Source: Prevotella sp. (GTDB taxonomy: Bacteria; Bacteroidota; Bacteroidia; Bacteroidales; Bacteroidaceae). Taken from it: 64,000 bases of DNA. Shown here piece after piece: positions 35,601 through 43,971 of this stretch (positions are counted from its first letter, which is position 1; each line of letters opens with the position of its first letter). The notes under the pieces are model-generated. The model saw nothing but the letters and a program-made list of their open reading frames with translations. It ran no database searches and was not told where the DNA came from. The stretch is taken from assembly GCA_017428055.1 (NCBI GenBank), contig JAFRRN010000035.1, positions 36,222 to 100,221 on the forward strand. The letters run 5' to 3'. The position numbers were made by a program, and so were the translations under genes.

Positions 35601-36971
35601 ATGAAAAAGCTGTTTATCCTTATGGCGTTTTTGGCACTTGCAGCGCAAGTGATGACCGCACAGAATGTGTTTGAGTTGACAGACATCTCCCAGCCCAACG
35701 ATATCTATTCTGGCGAAGAGAATGAGGGAGCTGTACTGATTCGATGCAACCACTCCATCCCTTTGAGTTTTTCATCGTCTATGGACAAGAGTGCCACGCC
35801 CTTCATGACTGACATCCAAGGTACAGACTCCTTGTATTATATCGTGTTCCCAACGGGCAAACGTTACCGTGGAAGGCAACTGACCATCTCGGCAAGAGGA
35901 TATAGGTCGGTGACGATAGACATTAACCTGGAGCCTAAACAACTTTTGTCGTACCAGATAATCGACCCTAACAGCATGGTGGATGCGGGTTGTTACAGGG
36001 GGCATCGCAATAAAGGTATTAGTGAGATGAAGAATTGCAACTACGCTGAGGCGAAGAACCAGTTTGAGCTTGCCAGTGAATGCTCTGACGTGAACAAGGA
36101 GGAGAATGAAAGGAACATTGCACTCGTGGACACCATCCTTCGCTATCGGGCACTCGCCAACAATGCATACGAGCTGTTGGACTATCGCAAGGCAAGTGCA
36201 TATTATGGGAAAGTGATAGAGTTAAACTCTTTCGACTGGTTCTCTTCTGATAGGAAGACGGAGTGTATCACGAAGTTCACGGACGACTGTAACGTCCTAT
36301 ATGAACAGGCCGAGCATTATTTAGGGGAAAAAGACTATGACAAGGCGAAGGAGCTGTACCAACGTGTCATCAACAAGGAGTGCAACAATTATACTTCTGC
36401 CGTGGCTCGTCTCACTGAAATAGAAAAATATCAGACGGCAAGAAAGAACCACAATACGGTCATCGCATACAATTTTGACCTCAGTGGCGACTGTCCCGTG
36501 GGCTTGCATATCGGTGGTTACCGTCAAAAGAAGACGGGTGGGTTCTTCCAGTTCAGTTTCAGTACGAAGAACATTGGCGACTGCATTCGTGGCGATGCCG
36601 AATACGGCGACTATCAGGAGGTGAATGTGGCATTTGGCTTCACGCATAAGATTGCGTCGCCCGTGTGGTTCTATATAACGCCTTTCGGTGGAACTGTAAA
36701 GACTTACTACGGTAATTTTGCAAAAGACACATACCCTGGCAAGGATTATCCGAATGATAAGGAAAAGGCAGCACTGGAAAATGACAAAGATGATGATACT
36801 CTCACTAAGATAAATTTCGCTTGTGCTTGGTCGCCCACGGTAGGCTTGATGGTGAAGTATAGTTATTTTGCCTTCCAACTCGGTTATCAATACCGTTTCC
36901 CCATCAAGAAAGGTTATGAAGATTTTATGGGAACGAGTCGGTTTACCATTGGTGTTGGTGTCGCATTCTAA
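35601..36971 (+). CDS. Secreted TPR protein with outer-membrane-like C-terminus, unknown function
   Basis: 456 residues. Signal peptide to about residue 20 (ends MTAQ). An N-terminal beta domain with a PEGA-like end (residues 80-115, RYRGRQLTISARGYRSVTI) is followed by TPR-like helices (about 150-280, including YAEAKNQFELASECSD and DYDKAKELYQRVI) and a C-terminal 170 residues with alternating aromatic strands ending GTSRFTIGVGVAF, typical of a terminal beta-strand of outer-membrane barrels. It follows the heptose cassette by 13 bp. A role as envelope assembly partner is inference. Confidence 0.7.
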   Translation: MKKLFILMAFLALAAQVMTAQNVFELTDISQPNDIYSGEENEGAVLIRCNHSIPLSFSSSMDKSATPFMTDIQGTDSLYYIVFPTGKRYRGRQLTISARGYRSVTIDINLEPKQLLSYQIIDPNSMVDAGCYRGHRNKGISEMKNCNYAEAKNQFELASECSDVNKEENERNIALVDTILRYRALANNAYELLDYRKASAYYGKVIELNSFDWFSSDRKTECITKFTDDCNVLYEQAEHYLGEKDYDKAKELYQRVINKECNNYTSAVARLTEIEKYQTARKNHNTVIAYNFDLSGDCPVGLHIGGYRQKKTGGFFQFSFSTKNIGDCIRGDAEYGDYQEVNVAFGFTHKIASPVWFYITPFGGTVKTYYGNFAKDTYPGKDYPNDKEKAALENDKDDDTLTKINFACAWSPTVGLMVKYSYFAFQLGYQYRFPIKKGYEDFMGTSRFTIGVGVAF

Positions 36972-36994
36972 AAAGTTTCGTGTATAAATCGGGG

Positions 36995-37011
36995 TATTTC
37001 GTGTATCATGT
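36995..37011 (+). promoter_or_regulatory. Conserved motif upstream of acidic membrane protein B
   Basis: TATTTCGTGTATCATGT, one change from the copy at 25466-25482. A shorter relative (GTTTCGTGTATAAAT) lies 20 bp upstream. No TAnnTTTG element is seen here. Confidence 0.5.
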
Positions 37012-37081
37012 GTCAAATTATTTGGTGAGTAATGAAATAATGCCGACATTTGCCATGTAATTCATTTAAATACATAAAGTT

Positions 37082-37852
37082 ATGAAAGCAAATAATGACG
37101 AGACCATGTTCCTTGATGGTTTACAGGAAGAGAGGAAAGAAGACAATGTGAAGAATGACTTAAGGTCCATGTGGAAACCTGTCACCATTGGTGGCACAAG
37201 CGCCATGATGCTGGGCATCGGGGCCTTGGCTGCCAATCAGTTGGCAGATGGTGTCCTGCAAATGGGTGATGAAAAGTCGTTTGAGGAAGCCCTGGACGAG
37301 GCACGTGCGGAGTTAGGGTCAGATGGAGTGTTCCAATACAAGGATGGCGTTTATACCACATGTTCGCCCGAGGAATGGGTGGAGATGTCCGACGAGCAGA
37401 TTGCAGACTTGATGACTAACGCGGTGTCAAACGACTTGATGGAAATCGATTTGAGTAGTGCGGTGCATCCAATGGACGACAGTTCTTCCCCCATTGTCGT
37501 TGAGGTAAATGACAATTATGGACCTATTGCCATGGAAACAGGTGGTCAGGCTGTCCAGGTTGTTCCTGAGGAAATCGACCCCTCTGACGTGGTGTTGGTT
37601 GATGATGAAGCGGTCGCAGCAGAAGAGGTGAGTGTTGTGGATAGGATTATCGACGAGATAGTTGACCTCATCTCGCCCGATTCTGTTCCCGTGGGTGATG
37701 TTGATGTCGCCACCCTTCAGGCATCTAAGGACGTAGAGGAAGTGGAAGATGTCGATGACTCCATTGAAGTCATTGACGATATGGCTAACCCCGAGGTCGC
37801 ACCCGACATGCCCGACTACATGGAAGATGCCGATATCTCGTCAATCATATAA
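37082..37852 (+). CDS. Acidic membrane protein of unknown function (paralogue B)
   Basis: 256 residues. It shares the full layout of the protein encoded at 25564: WKPVTIGGTSAMMLGIGALA (membrane-like, about 31-50), then SFEEALDEARAELGSDGVF with QYKDGVYTTCSPEEWVEMS (about 68-105), then a long Asp/Glu/Val tail. Identity is clear in the first 100 residues and vague in the tail. Its stop overlaps the caspase-like gene start by 1 bp, tying the two products together. Confidence 0.72.
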   Translation: MKANNDETMFLDGLQEERKEDNVKNDLRSMWKPVTIGGTSAMMLGIGALAANQLADGVLQMGDEKSFEEALDEARAELGSDGVFQYKDGVYTTCSPEEWVEMSDEQIADLMTNAVSNDLMEIDLSSAVHPMDDSSSPIVVEVNDNYGPIAMETGGQAVQVVPEEIDPSDVVLVDDEAVAAEEVSVVDRIIDEIVDLISPDSVPVGDVDVATLQASKDVEEVEDVDDSIEVIDDMANPEVAPDMPDYMEDADISSII

Positions 37853-38556
37853 TGATGAGAACGGTCTTCTTTGCCTGTCTGCTTCAAGTTGCGCTTTCTC
37901 TATCCGCCAAGACCTATCTTGTCGCCGTTGGAGTCTCCGACTATCCTGGCACGAACATGGATCTTAGGGTCAGTGCCAATGATGCCAAGACGTTGTCGAG
38001 GATATTTGTGAAGAATGGCCATTCCGTTGCCCGCTGCATTAGGGACAGCGCGGCAACGGAAGCCCATGTCTTCGATGTCATGAGGGAATATTTCGCCAAG
38101 GCGGATGAGGACGATGTCATCATCTTGTTTTTCAGCGGTCATGGATTTCCCGGCGGGCTGTTCCTATACGACACTCATTGCTTCTACGAGGATATTTTTG
38201 AGGTGATGAAGCAGAGCAAGGCTCGCAACAAGGTGATTTTTGCAGATGCCTGTTATTCCGGGAAAATGCGTGTGGAGGCGAAACGTGACTCCACTGTCTC
38301 AGACAATAATGTGATGTTTTTTCTCTCTTCGCGTTCGGCGGAGAAGTCATCTGAAACCATTTACAGCAATAGCCTTTTCACCCTATATTTGGAAAGGGGG
38401 CTTCGCGGTGGTGCGGATGCCAACCGTGACCGCACGATTACTGCCCGCGAACTCTATGATTTCGTACACCAGAAAGTGTCAGAGAACTCAATGGGATTGC
38501 AACACCCCGTGATGTGGGGGAAGTTTGATGGTGGGATGCCCATTATCAAGTGGTGA
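37852..38556 (+). CDS. Caspase-like (C14 family) protease with signal peptide
   Basis: 234 residues. Signal peptide about 1-19, then a p20-like caspase core: LVAVGVSDYPGTNMDLRVSANDA (about 23-45), catalytic His in ILFFSGHGFPGG (about 97) and catalytic Cys in VIFADACYSGKM (about 136). Both residues are present. The signal peptide suggests it works in the periplasm or outside the cytoplasm. It is the last gene of the block and overlaps the RlpA gene tail by 69 bp, on the opposite strand. Substrate and activation are unknown; an effector role is inference. Confidence 0.88.
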   Translation: MMRTVFFACLLQVALSLSAKTYLVAVGVSDYPGTNMDLRVSANDAKTLSRIFVKNGHSVARCIRDSAATEAHVFDVMREYFAKADEDDVIILFFSGHGFPGGLFLYDTHCFYEDIFEVMKQSKARNKVIFADACYSGKMRVEAKRDSTVSDNNVMFFLSSRSAEKSSETIYSNSLFTLYLERGLRGGADANRDRTITARELYDFVHQKVSENSMGLQHPVMWGKFDGGMPIIKW

Positions 38557-39069
38557 CTCCTCCTCGGTGTCAGTTGCCAAGGCCTTGCTTGGCGGGCATT
38601 GCTGTTCTCTCATCTCCTCTTGCCATTCCTCGTATAGGGTGACACGTGGAAGGGCTAAGTCAAATTCAGCTACAGGCTCTTCCTCCTCTTGACGGTAGGG
38701 GGTAAGGGTCTTTTTCCCTACTTTTTTCACTTCCACCATCGCCACACCTTGGGCAATAATGCCCAAAGCCTTGGCGGCTCCCCACGACAGGTCGATGATT
38801 CGCCCTTTGATGAAAGGTCCTCGGTCGTTGACTCGGACGACGACCTCTTTGCCATTCTTGGGGTTTCTCACGTGGAGGAGGGTGCCGAAGGGGTAGGTAC
38901 GATGGGCGCAAGTCATGCTGTCGTGATGTAATCGTTCGCCGTTGGCGGTACGTGCGCCCGTTGCCCCTTTGGCATAAAAAGTGGCTTTACCACTCTGCGT
39001 TTGCGCTTGCAGGGTAGTAAAGCCAACCATAATCATTAATAATGATAAGAAACTTCTTCTATATTCCAC
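38488..39069 (-). CDS. rlpA: RlpA-like septal/peptidoglycan protein
   Basis: 193 residues. Signal peptide ends near LQAQ. The double-psi beta-barrel core is present at about 28-118: GKATFYAKGATGARTANGE, CAHRTYPFGTLLHVRN and VVVRVNDRGPF, the last holding the catalytic-type Asp of RlpA lytic transglycosylases; GRIIDLSWGAAKALGI follows. The 75-residue acidic tail is not part of the domain, and its final 23 codons overlap the caspase-like gene. No SPOR domain is present. It probably acts on denuded peptidoglycan in cell division. Confidence 0.88.
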   Translation of the reverse strand: MEYRRSFLSLLMIMVGFTTLQAQTQSGKATFYAKGATGARTANGERLHHDSMTCAHRTYPFGTLLHVRNPKNGKEVVVRVNDRGPFIKGRIIDLSWGAAKALGIIAQGVAMVEVKKVGKKTLTPYRQEEEEPVAEFDLALPRVTLYEEWQEEMREQQCPPSKALATDTEEESPLDNGHPTIKLPPHHGVLQSH

Positions 39070-39084
39070 TATTCATTGTTTAAA

Positions 39085-40422
39085 TTATACAATACCTTGT
39101 GCCATCATGGCATTGGCCACCTTCATGAAACCGGCGATGTTGGCACCTTTCACATAGTCAACATAGCCATCTGCCTCCTTGCCATATTTCACGCATTGCT
39201 CGTGGATGGAGTGCATGATGTAGTGCAGTTTCTCGTCAACCTCCTTGTCGCTCCAGTTGAGTCGCATCGAGTTTTGGGTCATTTCCAAGCCCGATGTGGC
39301 AACACCACCGGCGTTTACTGCCTTGCCCGGGGCGAAGAGAGCCTTGGCTGCCACAAACTTTTCGGCTGCCTCGGCGGTGCATCCCATGTTGCTCACCTCG
39401 GCGATGCAAAGCGGTTGGTGGGCAAGAATCATGTCTGCGTCGTTTCCGTTGAGTTCGTTTTGCGTGGCGCAAGGTAGGTAGATGTCTGCTTTCTGTTCCC
39501 AAGGTTTCTTTCCCTCATAGAAGGTGGAGCCATCAAACTCATCCTCGTATGGCTCGCAGACATCGTTTCCGCTGGCACGTAGCTCAAGCATGTATTCGAT
39601 TTTCTCGGCATCCAAGCCCGCTGGGTCGTAGATGTAACCATCGGGACCGCTGATGGTGATGACCTTCGCACCCAACTCTGTCGCCTTCTTGGCGGCACCC
39701 CAAGCCACGTTACCGAATCCGCTTAGGGCAATGGTCTTGCCCTTGATGTCGATGCCCCGTGTTGCCAGCATGTGGTTGACGAAGTAAATGGCGCCATATC
39801 CTGTGGCTTCAGGACGAATGCGAGAGCCGCCATATTCAAGCCCCTTGCCTGTCAGTACACCTTGGAACTGGTGTGTTAGCTTCTTGTACATACCAAAAAG
39901 ATAGCCAATTTCACGCCCTCCCACGCCAATGTCGCCAGCGGGAACGTCCTCGTCTGGTCCGATGTGTCGATAAAGTTCCGTCATGAAGGCCTGGCAGAAA
40001 CGCATCACCTCGGCATCGCTCCGCCCGCGGATGGAGAAGTCGGAGCCTCCCTTGCCGCCGCCCATAGGCAATGTGGTGAGGGCATTCTTGAAGGTCTGTT
40101 CAAATCCGAGGAACTTCAAGATGGAGAGGTTGACGGATGAATGGAAACGGAGCCCGCCTTTATAGGGACCGATGGCGCTGTTGAATTGCACCCTGTAGCC
40201 CAGGTTGACATGCACTTCCCCCTTGTCATCCACCCACGGCACGCGGAAAGTAACGATACGCTCGGGTTCCACGATGCGCTCGATGAGCTTGGCTTTCTCA
40301 AACTCTGGATGCTGGTTGTACACGTCCTTGATGGAGATAAGTACTTCCTTGACGGCTTGTAGGTACTCTTGCTCGCCAGGATGCTTGCGTTGCAAGTCTT
40401 GCATGATTTTCTCAACTTCCAT
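39085..40422 (-). CDS. gdhA: NADP-specific glutamate dehydrogenase
   Basis: 445 residues, the usual length. The substrate-binding motif LPMGGGKGGSDFSI with catalytic Lys (about 110-130), EDVPAGDIGVGGREIGYL, and the nucleotide-binding ALSGFGNVAWGAAKKATELG are unmistakable for hexameric GDH of NADP type. It makes glutamate from 2-oxoglutarate and ammonium in nitrogen assimilation. It is alone, convergent with nothing and divergent from the lipoprotein gene across a 299-bp gap holding a promoter for each gene. Confidence 0.96.
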   Translation of the reverse strand: MEVEKIMQDLQRKHPGEQEYLQAVKEVLISIKDVYNQHPEFEKAKLIERIVEPERIVTFRVPWVDDKGEVHVNLGYRVQFNSAIGPYKGGLRFHSSVNLSILKFLGFEQTFKNALTTLPMGGGKGGSDFSIRGRSDAEVMRFCQAFMTELYRHIGPDEDVPAGDIGVGGREIGYLFGMYKKLTHQFQGVLTGKGLEYGGSRIRPEATGYGAIYFVNHMLATRGIDIKGKTIALSGFGNVAWGAAKKATELGAKVITISGPDGYIYDPAGLDAEKIEYMLELRASGNDVCEPYEDEFDGSTFYEGKKPWEQKADIYLPCATQNELNGNDADMILAHQPLCIAEVSNMGCTAEAAEKFVAAKALFAPGKAVNAGGVATSGLEMTQNSMRLNWSDKEVDEKLHYIMHSIHEQCVKYGKEADGYVDYVKGANIAGFMKVANAMMAQGIV

Positions 40423-40479
40423 GGTAATAATCAGTTTAATGTTTAGGTATTGAGTTTACAAATAGTTAATAAGACACTA

Positions 40480-40487
40480 CAAAAATA
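40480..40487 (-). promoter_or_regulatory. -7 promoter element of gdhA
   Basis: TATTTTTG on the minus strand, 58 bp before the gdhA ATG, fits TAnnTTTG. Confidence 0.5.
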
Positions 40488-40667
40488 GGCTTTTATGGGA
40501 TAACCGCCAAATAAAAACCGAATATTTTTACAAAACTTTAAGACAATTTGAATGTTTAACGATAACAACAATGCTCTTTCGCAAAGTCTTTTTGTATGCA
40601 AAACAAGGAAAAAACCTTGATTTCTGATACTTATCTTGCCTCAAAACGTTCAAAAGTGGCAAAAACA

Positions 40668-40699
40668 TTGGGTAAATTATACATTTTTGCTTACTTTTG
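40668..40699 (+). promoter_or_regulatory. Promoter of the lipoprotein/DUF5723 operon
   Basis: TTG (40668-40670) then 21 nt then TACTTTTG (40692-40699), matching the Bacteroidetes promoter pattern; 22 bp before the ATG. The gene-free stretch between it and gdhA is AT-rich with no other feature I can name. Confidence 0.6.
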
Positions 40700-40721
40700 C
40701 ATGGTTTTATGAGGAAGACAA

Positions 40722-42539
40722 ATGAAGAAACTTTTTTACCTTTTTACTTTTTTACCTTTTTGCCTTTTTGTCAGTTGTACAGACAGCCATTATGACCTTG
40801 ACCAAGTGGATGCCACGGTGGGCGTGGGTGGCGATGACTTTTCTTTGTTGAAAAACAACACGACGGAAGAGATCCCCTTGGAGGATATCTTTAACATTGA
40901 GGAGAGTCGGTTCGTGCATATAGGGGAGAACGGCAATTACGTGTTGACAGGTACCAACACCGTACCGTTCAATATGTCCATGTCGATGAATCCTATCACC
41001 ATTTCGTCAGCGGCAACCCGTGAGAAAGTTGTGTCTATTGACCTCAAGGACTTCTCCAGTTCGGAGAACGTCAAGGCACGTCGGGCGGTGAAAAAGGAAC
41101 TCACCGTGGAGCGCACCCTCGCCTCCGTGGAGTATGAGTCCACTGACATTCCTGAGATGATAGAGGAACTCGACTACATGCAAACCGAGGCGACGATGCG
41201 CATGAAGGTGGAATTCAATGATAATGTTCTCAAGGTGTTCAAGAAAATGGCGTTGGTCAAAATCCAACTGCCTAAGTTTATCGATGTGGGAGACATCACG
41301 TTTGATGGGAATCCCTTGCAAGCAGATGCTGACAATTGTGTCACGTTGGTGGATGTCGTACCGCCGTCGGTAGGCTATTCCACTGTGACGATGACCGTGA
41401 AAGGTATCGACCTCACGAAGGGCGATGATAAGAACTTTGTTAAATTCGAGAAAGGGAAACGTCTCTATGCCAAGGGCGACATGACGGTGTTTGTCACGAT
41501 GAAGCTCGAAGACGTGAATGTATTTTACTTGGAAGACCCTTATATCTTCTCTGCCAAATGTACGGCAGAGATGAGCGATACCAAGATTACTGGCCTTGAA
41601 GGGGTGTTCGACATTACCTATGAGCGCGATATGATGGGTAAGCTGATTATCAACAGCTACCCAGAGTTCTTGTTAGACCCTGATGTTCGCCTTAGGCTCT
41701 ATGACCCACATATCGACCTTGTCTATGAAAACGACCTCCCCGTCGATGGCATCGTGAGTGGCCATCTTGTGGCGACAGACCGTTATGGCAACCATTTTGC
41801 CGACATTCCCGTGCCGCCTTTCAAGATGAAAGGGCAGGGGAAGGGCGTGGTGAGTCTGCGGAGGGTACCTGCCCCATCGACGGAAGACTCCACTATCGTT
41901 GCCATAGATAACATCATGGATATCGTCAACATCCTCCCGTGTAAGGTGGAACTATGGGATGTAAAGATTAAAAATGCCAATAGTGGACGTTCAAGTGTGA
42001 AGCTGGGCTACGAATACCAGTCTAATTCCCATTACATGCTCCACAACAGCCTGTCTCTTGCAGCAGGGGGGCAGGTCGTCAAGAACGATACCATCAAGGA
42101 ATTGCACGACTGGGTGAAAGACTTACGTTTCAAGGAGACAGTCGTTGACGGTAAGAAAGGGATTGATGGCTACATGCAGATGGATGCGGACGTGGAGAAC
42201 AAGATACCCGCCTATATCACCATCACCGCCTTTGGCATTGACCATAACGGCGATAGCATCAGCACCGACCGCTTGAATTTCACCATAGACAAGGTGGTTC
42301 CTGCATCACTTGATGGCGTGACACCCTCAAAGTGCCACATCACCATCATTGCCAAGGCGGCTGATAACGATGTGTTTAAGGTATTAGACCAAATCAAGTT
42401 CCACATGATTGGTGCGGCGAGTGATGAGAATGGGCAGAATCCCGTGGAGGGAATACCCATCAATGCCTATACCCAAACTATTAAACTCATCAATGTCACC
42501 TTGAAGAAACATGGGAAGATCGTGGGTGACTTTAACTAA
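40722..42539 (+). CDS. Outer-membrane-type lipoprotein of unknown function
   Basis: 605 residues. The N-terminus ends in a lipobox-like FCLFVSC followed by TDSHYDLDQVD, so it is probably a lipoprotein with Cys at about 19. The rest is beta-rich with no domain I recognise; its many internal strands suggest several Ig-like domains. It is followed 18 bp later by a DUF5723 gene, a pairing that suggests a surface pair, one lipoprotein and one barrel. Function unknown. Confidence 0.75.
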   Translation: MKKLFYLFTFLPFCLFVSCTDSHYDLDQVDATVGVGGDDFSLLKNNTTEEIPLEDIFNIEESRFVHIGENGNYVLTGTNTVPFNMSMSMNPITISSAATREKVVSIDLKDFSSSENVKARRAVKKELTVERTLASVEYESTDIPEMIEELDYMQTEATMRMKVEFNDNVLKVFKKMALVKIQLPKFIDVGDITFDGNPLQADADNCVTLVDVVPPSVGYSTVTMTVKGIDLTKGDDKNFVKFEKGKRLYAKGDMTVFVTMKLEDVNVFYLEDPYIFSAKCTAEMSDTKITGLEGVFDITYERDMMGKLIINSYPEFLLDPDVRLRLYDPHIDLVYENDLPVDGIVSGHLVATDRYGNHFADIPVPPFKMKGQGKGVVSLRRVPAPSTEDSTIVAIDNIMDIVNILPCKVELWDVKIKNANSGRSSVKLGYEYQSNSHYMLHNSLSLAAGGQVVKNDTIKELHDWVKDLRFKETVVDGKKGIDGYMQMDADVENKIPAYITITAFGIDHNGDSISTDRLNFTIDKVVPASLDGVTPSKCHITIIAKAADNDVFKVLDQIKFHMIGAASDENGQNPVEGIPINAYTQTIKLINVTLKKHGKIVGDFN

Positions 42540-42557
42540 CGAAAAGCAACGAGAGAA

Positions 42558-43970
42558 ATGAATAAGCGTTATATACATTATTATATATATATAGGAAGCG
42601 TCCTGCTTGCATGTCTGTGGGGGCAAGATTCGTCCGCACAAGTGCTGCATGGGGGTTATTTCAGTCGCCATTATCTGTATCGCCATGACCTCAACCCCGC
42701 CATTGGCAACGATACTACGTATGTGTCGATGCCTGGATTGGGCAACGTGAATGCCAAGACAATGGGTAACTTTGGGTACAAGGATGTGATTCATGACAAT
42801 CCCTTATACCCCAATGAAAGCGACAAGCGGTTGACAACATTCATGAATCCTTATTTAGATAACCCATTGGAGGGATTCAGCAAAGGCAACAACAAGGTGA
42901 GTGGGCAGTTTCACGTAGGGTTGCTCTCGGCAGGATTCAATGGATTGGGCGGATATAATACCGTTGAAATCAACGCCCGTGCGATGGCGTATGCCAAGAT
43001 TCCCTATCGGTTGATAGAGTTTGCCGCCAATACGGGCAACCAGTATTATGACATCGGCGACATCGGCATCATGGCGCAGGGCTTTGCGGAGCTTGCCGTG
43101 GGCCATTCCCGCCAGATAGATGAACGTTTGCGCGTGGGTGCCAAGATGAAGTTGTTGCTGGGCATCGGGAAAGCCTCCGTGGAGATGAATGGTGTCACGG
43201 CAGACCTTGCCAACGACCAGCAATGGACAATACACGGAGATGCCCAGTCGCATGTGTCGATGAAGGGCTTTAACTATAAGAGTGAAGCCAAGGAATATGA
43301 GGGGCGCGGCACCATATATCATCGCGTCAATGACGTTGATGTCAATGGCACGGGCATCGGCGGAATTGGTTTGGCGTTTGACCTGGGTGGTGTGTACAAG
43401 GTAAACGACGACTTGGAGGTGAGTGCCTCTTTGCTCGATTTGGGTTTCATCCATTGGAGCAACGACATGTATGCCATCAACAAGGAGAAAAGTTTTACCT
43501 TCGACGGCTTCCATGACCTTTCGATAACCAAGGAGAAAGTCACCCATGCCAAATACCAGATGCAAGACTATATGGACCAGGTGACCGACTTCTACAATCT
43601 GCGCGACTGCGGGGACCAAGGGGGAAGGGTGACGGGCATCGGCGCCACGCTCAACCTCGCTTGTGAATACACGCTGCCCTCATATAGGCAACTACGTTTT
43701 GGTGCATTGAGTTCTACCCGCTTGCAGGGTAAGCATACCTGGACGGAGGCAAGGGTGAGTGCCAATTATGAACCGCTCTCCTGGCTCGACGGCAATGTCA
43801 GCCTCGCTGCCAACAGCTTTACGACGAGTATCGGGTGGATGCTGAACTTCCATCCCAAGACCGTGAACTTCTTTATCGGCATGGATCACCTCATGGGCAA
43901 GTTCAGCAAGGAGATGATACCCCTAAGCTCCAATGCCAGCCTCTCTTTAGGACTTAACTTTACATGGTGA
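42558..43970 (+). CDS. DUF5723 outer-membrane protein
   Basis: 470 residues with a signal peptide (ends SSAQ). It begins LNPAIGNDTTYVSMPGLGN and has amphipathic strands throughout (for example INARAMAYAKIPYRLIEF and ISARGIGGIGLAFDLGGVY-type strands), ending in an aromatic strand (LSLGLNFTW), which fits an outer-membrane beta-barrel of DUF5723. Its function is not known to me. It lies between the lipoprotein gene and a rhodanese/metallo-beta-lactamase gene, 1 bp before the latter. Confidence 0.85.
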   Translation: MNKRYIHYYIYIGSVLLACLWGQDSSAQVLHGGYFSRHYLYRHDLNPAIGNDTTYVSMPGLGNVNAKTMGNFGYKDVIHDNPLYPNESDKRLTTFMNPYLDNPLEGFSKGNNKVSGQFHVGLLSAGFNGLGGYNTVEINARAMAYAKIPYRLIEFAANTGNQYYDIGDIGIMAQGFAELAVGHSRQIDERLRVGAKMKLLLGIGKASVEMNGVTADLANDQQWTIHGDAQSHVSMKGFNYKSEAKEYEGRGTIYHRVNDVDVNGTGIGGIGLAFDLGGVYKVNDDLEVSASLLDLGFIHWSNDMYAINKEKSFTFDGFHDLSITKEKVTHAKYQMQDYMDQVTDFYNLRDCGDQGGRVTGIGATLNLACEYTLPSYRQLRFGALSSTRLQGKHTWTEARVSANYEPLSWLDGNVSLAANSFTTSIGWMLNFHPKTVNFFIGMDHLMGKFSKEMIPLSSNASLSLGLNFTW

Positions 43971-43971
43971 T

